The notes under the pieces: model-generated | What the model saw: only the letters and a program-made list of their open reading frames with translations | Told to the model about the DNA's origin: nothing | Database searches by the model: none | Made by a program: the position numbers and the translations under genes | Origin: Kitasatospora kifunensis | GTDB lineage: Bacteria > Actinomycetota > Actinomycetes > Streptomycetales > Streptomycetaceae | NCBI RefSeq assembly: GCF_014203855.1 | Contig: NZ_JACHJV010000001.1 | Coordinates: 558,001 to 622,000 of the forward strand | DNA length: 64,000 bases | Reading direction: 5' to 3' | Shown here: in pieces, positions 59,978 through 64,000 of the stretch | Layout of the letters: every line of letters begins with the position of its first letter | How positions within the stretch are numbered: the first letter of the stretch is position 1

Positions 59978-60213
59978 GGCGTGACTCCGCACTTGGCCTT
60001 CGTCGCCTGCCGGAGGATGCGGGCGAGGAGGACCGTGTAGTCCTGCCCGGCACGACCTGCGTGCTCGGCCGCCACGACGGCACCCGCCCGGGCGAACAGC
60101 GCGGCGCGCTCCCGCGTCCGGTTCCACACCGTCACGTCGTACCCGCAGGCCAGCAGCCTCCTCGCCACCGGCGACCCCACCGCTCCCAGCCCGACGACAG
60201 CGATCCGTTCCAC
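59974..60213 (-). pseudogene. Deletion remnant of an NAD(P)-dependent dehydrogenase
   Basis: A 79-residue frame. Residues 1-50 (MERIAVVGLGAVGSPVARRL ... DVTVWNRTRERAALFARAGA) are the complete Rossmann start of a 6-phosphogluconate/3-hydroxyisobutyrate dehydrogenase-type enzyme. Residues about 52-72 (HAGRAGQDYTVLLARILRQA) look like the extreme C-terminus of the same family. Roughly 200 residues are missing between them. The frame is kept, so this is an in-frame internal deletion. It cannot be catalytically active. It is co-translated with the phosphoesterase. Confidence 0.7.
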
Positions 60214-60260
60214 GCCCTGCTCCCATCCGTCGATCTCCTCGTCCCCGAACCTAAGCCGGT

Positions 60261-60308
60261 ACCGGACCAGTCGTAAGATCCAGTTCCATGCCGAAAGACT
60301 GGTCCGGT
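60261..60308. promoter_or_regulatory. 12-bp inverted-repeat operator and -10 box of the MocR gene
   Basis: ACCGGACCAGTC (60261-60272) and GACTGGTCCGGT (60297-60308) are a perfect inverted repeat with a 24-bp spacer. The second half lies inside the coding sequence. A candidate -10, TAAGAT (60274-60279), sits between them, placing transcription start close to the ATG at 60288, so the mRNA may be leaderless. The arrangement suits autorepression by the MocR dimer. Confidence 0.65.
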
Positions 60309-61712
60309 TCTCGTGTCGACCTGCACCTGGTGCCGCCTACCGGAGGCGCGCGCCGCGCGGGCCTGGAGTCCGAGCTTCGTGCGGCCATCCGCGAAGGGCG
60401 CCTGACCGCCGGTGCGCTGCTGCCGTCCACGCGCGGGCTGGCACAGGAACTCGGTCTGTCCCGCGGCACGGTGACGGCCGCGTACGACCAGCTGGTGGAG
60501 GAGGGCTACCTGACCACCCGCCCGGGCGCCGGCACCACTGTGGCCGAACTGCCTCCGGGGCCTTCGCCCGCCTCCGACTCGGTGCGCCCGGCCGCCACCG
60601 CACGCCACGACCTACGGCCCGGGCTGCCGGACGTCAGCGCGTTCCCCGTCCGCGCGTGGCTCGCCGCCACCCGCCGTGCCCTGGCCACGGTCGGCCCCGA
60701 GGCGTTCGGCGCCGGCGACCCGCAGGGACGCATCGAACTGCGCCGCGCACTGGCCGACTACCTTGGCCGCACCCGCGGCGTGATCGCCTCACCTGAGCGG
60801 GTGGTCATCACCTCCGGCCACTACCAGGGCCTGAGCCTGCTCTGCAGCGTGCTGGCCGCAAACGGTGCCCGGAGCGCCGCGGTGGAGGACCCCGGCCACA
60901 ATCTCTTCCGCAGCGTCGTCAGCCGGGCCGGATTCACCGTCCAACCGCTGCCGGTCGACGAGAACGGCGCGCAGGTCGACGGTCTCACCGCGCACACCGA
61001 AGCGGTGTTCCTGACGCCCGCTCACCAGTACCCGACCGGTGTCCCGCTGCACCACCGCCGCCGTCAGGCACTGGCCGCCTGGGCCCGCTCCACCGGCGGC
61101 CTGATCATCGAGGACGACTACGACGGCGAGTACCGCTACGACCGCCGGCCCGTCGGCGCGTTCCAGGGCATCGCCCCCGAGCAGACCATCTACTGCGGGA
61201 CCGCCTCCAAGACCCTCGGCCCGGCCCTGCGCCTGGCCTGGATGGTGCTGCCCCCAGACCTGGTGGAGCCAGTCGCCCAGGCCAAGTACGAAGCCGACCT
61301 CTACACCGAGACGCCGAACCAGCTCGCCCTCGCCGACCTGATCACCACGCACGCCTATGACCGCCACGTCCGGGCCGCTCGGCTGCGCTACCGCCGCCGC
61401 CGCGAACTCCTGCTCGACCGCGCGGCGACCGTCCCCGGCCTCACCGCCCACGGCGTCCCCGCAGGCCTGCACACCCTGCTCACCTACCCCGACGACTGGC
61501 CGACCGAAGCGGACCTGCTCACCACCTGCGCCGAGCACGGCATCGCCCTGCGCGCCCTCGGCGAACTCCACTGCGAGCAGCCCGAACCCACCACCGGCCC
61601 CCGGCCGAAGGGCTTGCTCGTCGGTTTCGGCGCGACGTCCGAACGCGCCTATCCGACTGCCCTGGAAGCCCTGTTCACCGTCCTGGCCAGGGCCTCACCC
61701 CCGAGAGCCTGA
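60288..61712 (+). CDS. MocR family regulator (GntR HTH - aminotransferase fold)
   Basis: A 474-residue PLP-dependent regulator. The N-terminal GntR winged helix (about 20-85) reads LESELRAAIREGRLTAGALL ... TRGLAQELGLSRGTVTAAYDQLVEEGYL. The rest is a fold type I aminotransferase domain with IIEDDYDGEYRYD and the PLP Lys in CGTASKTLGPALRLAW. PdxR-type members control pyridoxal phosphate synthesis; others control amine or drug pathways. The ATG at 60288 has no Shine-Dalgarno and lies just after a -10 box. It is divergent from the dehydrogenase remnant and phosphoesterase, so those may be (or have been) its targets. Confidence 0.94.
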   Translation: MPKDWSGSRVDLHLVPPTGGARRAGLESELRAAIREGRLTAGALLPSTRGLAQELGLSRGTVTAAYDQLVEEGYLTTRPGAGTTVAELPPGPSPASDSVRPAATARHDLRPGLPDVSAFPVRAWLAATRRALATVGPEAFGAGDPQGRIELRRALADYLGRTRGVIASPERVVITSGHYQGLSLLCSVLAANGARSAAVEDPGHNLFRSVVSRAGFTVQPLPVDENGAQVDGLTAHTEAVFLTPAHQYPTGVPLHHRRRQALAAWARSTGGLIIEDDYDGEYRYDRRPVGAFQGIAPEQTIYCGTASKTLGPALRLAWMVLPPDLVEPVAQAKYEADLYTETPNQLALADLITTHAYDRHVRAARLRYRRRRELLLDRAATVPGLTAHGVPAGLHTLLTYPDDWPTEADLLTTCAEHGIALRALGELHCEQPEPTTGPRPKGLLVGFGATSERAYPTALEALFTVLARASPPRA

Positions 61713-61860
61713 CGGGTCCATCGCCGCCCGTTCCGCAGAACCAGGACGATTCCTGATACTCCCCAGCTCTGCGGCGACCGCGTGCGGCTCGTCGGCAGGT
61801 AAGCAGACGGGCCCCGAAGAGCTGCGGAGCGAATGAGACCGCGGACGAGACCCCGAACGC

Positions 61861-61896
61861 AGAAGGCCCGCACTGGTTTCCCGGTGCGGGCCTTCT
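61861..61896 (-). terminator. Terminator downstream of the tRNA-Ser-like gene
   Basis: A perfect 13-bp stem (AGAAGGCCCGCAC, 61861-61873, with 61884-61896) and a 10-nt loop lie 5 bases beyond the 3' end of the minus-strand tRNA. AAGGCCCGC hairpins of this form commonly follow actinobacterial tRNA genes. It may also stop MocR transcription from the other side. Confidence 0.8.
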
Positions 61897-61901
61897 AGCT
61901 G

Positions 61902-61989
61902 CGGAGGATACGAGATCCGAACTCGTGAGGGGTTGCCGCCAACACGCTTTCCAAGCGTGCGGCCGCGCGGCCGGCTCGGCGAAGCCGCC
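61902..61989 (-). tRNA. tRNA-Ser (anticodon GGA), degenerate, possibly a pseudo-tRNA
   Basis: An 88-nt class II tRNA reads on the minus strand from 61989 to 61902. The anticodon arm CACGC-TTGGAAA-GCGTG (61943-61959) is perfect and gives anticodon GGA. The T stem ACGAG/CTCGT is intact. Departures from a normal tRNA are two acceptor mismatches (5' GGCGGCT against 3' ATCCTCC), a disrupted variable-arm pair (GGCG against CCCC) and T loop TTCGGAT with G where the invariant A58 should be. The 3' half is much better conserved than the 5' half. No CCA is encoded. The changes suggest a decayed copy rather than the working tRNA-Ser(GGA). Confidence 0.55.
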
Positions 61990-62050
61990 CGTGGACCCCG
62001 GCGTGGCTTCGACCGCCGGGATCCAGGCCGCGACCGACGTACCGCCGGAC

Positions 62051-62245
62051 TTACGACAGGGGGCCGCCTCGACGCGCCGCGATCCACACCAGGCTGCGGG
62101 ACCACACAGGAGCGAACGAGGTCGGCCGATGGTCCGGCCACGACGCGCCGAACAACTCGTTGAGTTCGGCATCCGACAGGTCTGGGCTCACGGCCAACAC
62201 CTCATCGTCGGCATCGTCCGCCCGCGACGAATCACTGATCACCAT
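62051..62245 (-). pseudogene. Truncated GNAT acetyltransferase, N-terminal fragment
   Basis: A 64-codon frame whose middle, PDLSDAELNELFGASWPDHR, followed by PTSFAPVWSRSLVWIAA, matches the start of a GNAT family N-acetyltransferase. The expected continuation (the acetyl-CoA-binding core) is absent: the sequence diverges after ARRGG and stops. The break lies about 60 bp from the degenerate tRNA-Ser, so the two may mark one rearrangement. Confidence 0.55.
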
Positions 62246-62291
62246 GCGGAACAGCCTGCCATTCGCGGATGCCTCGCATGCCTCGGATATC

Positions 62292-62801
62292 TCAGTCCGT
62301 CGACGTCACCTTGAGCTCGGTCTCGGCGAAGAACTCGTCGGCTATGGCACGCGTGCGCGGCAGACCACCCAGCGGTTCGCCGACGACGCGACTCGCGAGC
62401 TCGGTGGCGAGGGCGATGACGTCCTCGCGCAGCTCGGCCTCGGCGACGACGCGGTCCGCTTCCAGCTGGACCTTGGCAACGGCCACGATCTGGTCGCGCT
62501 GCCGCTGGCCCTCGGCGCGTGCGGCAGCCACCAGGACGGCCCCCTCCTCGGCGGCGGTCTGCCGAATGCGAGCCGCCTCGTGGCGGGCGGTGGCGAGTTC
62601 GGCCTGGTACTGCTCGTAGAGGGCCTGCGCCTCGGCGCGGGCGGCTTCCGCACGGGCGGCGCCCCCGTCGATGCCGTCAGCGCGAGCCGCGAGGGTCTTC
62701 TCGATCCTCGGCAGCAGAATCTTGCCGAGGACACCGAAAATGACGAAGAAACAGATCAGGCCGAAGATGAGCTCTGCCGGCTTTGGTGTCAACGTGTCCA
62801 T
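62292..62801 (-). CDS. atpF: Orphan F0F1 ATP synthase subunit b
   Basis: A 169-residue b-subunit-like protein. A single N-terminal membrane helix (PAELIFGLICFFVIFGVLGK) is followed by a long Ala/Glu/Arg-rich coiled coil that would form the peripheral stalk, ending with the delta-binding region (VIALATELASRVVGEPL). No other atp gene is nearby, whereas the normal copy lies inside the atpIBEFHAGDC operon. The ATG at 62801 is the start that gives a normal length. It is a paralogue or relic; the frame is fully open, so it could still be expressed and assemble into the enzyme in place of the main b subunit. Confidence 0.85.
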   Translation of the reverse strand: MDTLTPKPAELIFGLICFFVIFGVLGKILLPRIEKTLAARADGIDGGAARAEAARAEAQALYEQYQAELATARHEAARIRQTAAEEGAVLVAAARAEGQRQRDQIVAVAKVQLEADRVVAEAELREDVIALATELASRVVGEPLGGLPRTRAIADEFFAETELKVTSTD

Positions 62802-63420
62802 ACCCACAGAGGCTATCCACCGCCCATGACGGGGTGTAGAGCGGGTCAAGGAACCAATTCAAGCCCTGACCTCGGGCAACGCCCAGCCGTAGCCGCAAAA
62901 GTGACACTTCGTTGGATTTCAACCGGGCCGACATAGGCTCATCGACCCGGGCTCCTCGGCGGAGCAGGGTGGCGAGGCCCGGGCCGAGGTGCGGGGCGGC
63001 CCGCGCGGTGAACTCGACCGCGCCGTCGGCCAGGCCGCACCCCGTACGCGATCATCGCTCAGAGCACCCGCGAGAGCACGGATCGTAGCGAGCGGCGACG
63101 AGCCCCGCCCACGGCCGGCGATCGCTCTCGGCACCACCCACAGAAACCCGCCCGACCGCCGCCGGCAGGGCCAGGAAGGCCGCCGGGCACAACTGTGACC
63201 ACAGTCACACTAGGACAAAGTGGCCAAGCCCCACCGCCCCCACTTGCCCGGCGCACACCGCTATCCACATCTACCGGTACCCCCGGGGAGTAACGGCATC
63301 ATTCGGGTTACATCTGGAACAAAGTAGGATGGCTTAACTCGCGTGCTACGCGCGAAGAGTTCCATAAATGTTCCACTTGTCCGTTTTACTCTCCCGCTTC
63401 ACACGCACGGAGCCACCCTC
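62802..63420. promoter_or_regulatory. Intergenic region upstream of the NCS1 permease
   Basis: I see no convincing gene in these 619 bases; weak open frames here have no family resemblance. The right end is more A/T-rich. TAGGAT (63325-63330) is a possible -10. TGGAAC (63315-63320) and two GTTCCA copies (63359-63364, 63370-63375, 11 bp apart) form a possible operator set. GGAG (63409-63412) is the ribosome site of the permease. Confidence 0.35.
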
Positions 63421-64000
63421 ATGGACAACCTGTCCACCGCCGACAACGTTGACGGCGCGATAGAGACCCGCGGTATCGAACCCGTCCCGGACCACGAGCG
63501 CCACGGCAGAGTCCGCGAGCTCTTCCCGACGTGGGTCGCGGCGAACATCAGCGTTCTGCTGCTCACCATGGGTGCGGCCCTGGTGGTGTTCAACGCGCTG
63601 AACTTCTGGCAGGTCCTGATCGTCGCGGCCTGTGCCGCGGCCGTCTCCTTCGGCATGGTCGGCGTGCTGTCGGTCTCCGGTAAGTGGGGCGGGGCGCCGG
63701 GCGCCACGCTCTCCCGGGCCACCTTCGGCGTGCGCGGCAACCTCTTCCCCGGCGCCATCCTCTGGGTCGCCCGGTTCGGCTGGGAGACGATCAACGCGGT
63801 CACCGGCGCCTACGCCGTGCTGACCGTCCTTGACCTGCTCTTCGGCATCAAGAGCAACACCGCGCTGATCGTCACCACGCTCTTCGTCTTCGTCGCCTGC
63901 ACGTTCCTGGTCTCCGGCATGGGCCGCAAGGCGCTGAACGTCTGCAACACGTGGTCGACGTACCTCTTCGGCATCTTCAGCGTCCTGGTGCTGGGCTACC
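63421..64000 (+). CDS. NCS1-family purine/cytosine permease, 3'-truncated by window edge
   Basis: The first 193 residues of a nucleobase:cation symporter-1 protein. After a polar N-terminus (IEPVPDHERHGRVRELFPTW), membrane helices follow: VAANISVLLLTMGAALVVFN, FWQVLIVAACAAAVSFGMVG and AILWVARFGWETINAVTG. The NCS1 signature GAPGATLSRATFGVRGN lies between helices 2 and 3. It imports a purine, pyrimidine or related base such as cytosine, hydantoin or allantoin. The ATG at 63421 has GGAG 8 bases upstream. The frame stays open to the last base. Confidence 0.93.
   Translation, partial: MDNLSTADNVDGAIETRGIEPVPDHERHGRVRELFPTWVAANISVLLLTMGAALVVFNALNFWQVLIVAACAAAVSFGMVGVLSVSGKWGGAPGATLSRATFGVRGNLFPGAILWVARFGWETINAVTGAYAVLTVLDLLFGIKSNTALIVTTLFVFVACTFLVSGMGRKALNVCNTWSTYLFGIFSVLVLGY

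Noticed and set aside
62919..63198. Small open frames between the ATP synthase b gene and the permease
   Set aside because: No ribosome site, no family resemblance, Arg/Pro/Ser-rich on both strands.
1..64000. CRISPR arrays
   Set aside because: No regularly spaced 24-37 bp repeats with unique spacers were seen on reading, and no cas-like genes.

Overview
The window is high-GC actinobacterial DNA, most likely from Streptomycetaceae (Streptomyces or Kitasatospora). The evidence is the strong third-position G/C bias, GTG/TTG starts beside GA-rich ribosome sites, ATGA/GTGA start-stop overlaps, an AfsR-type SARP regulator, a WhiJ/AbaA/DUF397 developmental trio, and families typical of this group (DUF6629, I36, S53, M6). 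The species cannot be named from sequence alone.

Layout. 0-10 kb holds ordinary chromosomal genes: the 3' part of an aldehyde dehydrogenase, a DinB/maleylpyruvate-isomerase protein, an alpha/beta hydrolase divergent from a MarR repressor with two dyad operators between them, a DUF6629 membrane protein, a secreted M6 metalloprotease, an LLM flavin oxidoreductase, signal peptidase I, a small unknown protein and a 55-residue secreted peptide. 10-15 kb holds two divergent multidomain regulators, an AfsR-like SARP-NTPase-TPR protein and an XRE-NTPase protein.

15-36.3 kb is a nonribosomal peptide (NRPS) cluster of eleven genes, all on the minus strand and mostly joined by 4-bp overlaps. In transcription order they are A-T-C-A-T, C-A-T-C, MbtH, A-T, free C, a thioesterase-P450 fusion, T-E, thioesterase, free A, MFS exporter and a dimethylargininase-like hydrolase. 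The first three enzymes form the main line. The later genes look like a dissociated unit in which a free adenylation enzyme loads the T-E protein, a P450 modifies the tethered amino acid and thioesterases release or proofread. No thioesterase is fused to the main line, so release is probably in trans.

36.3-41.3 kb holds the AbaA-like ATPase, WhiJ-like and DUF397 trio, a secreted S53 peptidase, a small secreted I36-like protein and an ArsR-like regulator. 41.6-46.3 kb is one large gene for a bacterial NLR-like (STAND) protein: an N-terminal PD-(D/E)XK-type nuclease, an NB-ARC ATPase, TPR repeats and a cysteine-rich tail. This is a candidate antiphage protein. It is followed by a Crp-type regulator and a tightly overlapped five-gene operon running from a frameshifted nucleotidyl-cyclase-homology protein to a TIR/deoxyribosyltransferase-like protein, a possible nucleotide-signalling or defence module.

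50.8-64 kb holds a GH15 glucoamylase/trehalase, a complete ferredoxin-reductase-P450 electron chain, a short-chain dehydrogenase broken by an internal stop, a GH27 alpha-galactosidase, a metallophosphoesterase and a MocR regulator. A decayed stretch follows, with a deletion-scarred dehydrogenase, a degenerate tRNA-Ser, a truncated acetyltransferase and an orphan ATP synthase b subunit. The window ends inside an NCS1 permease.
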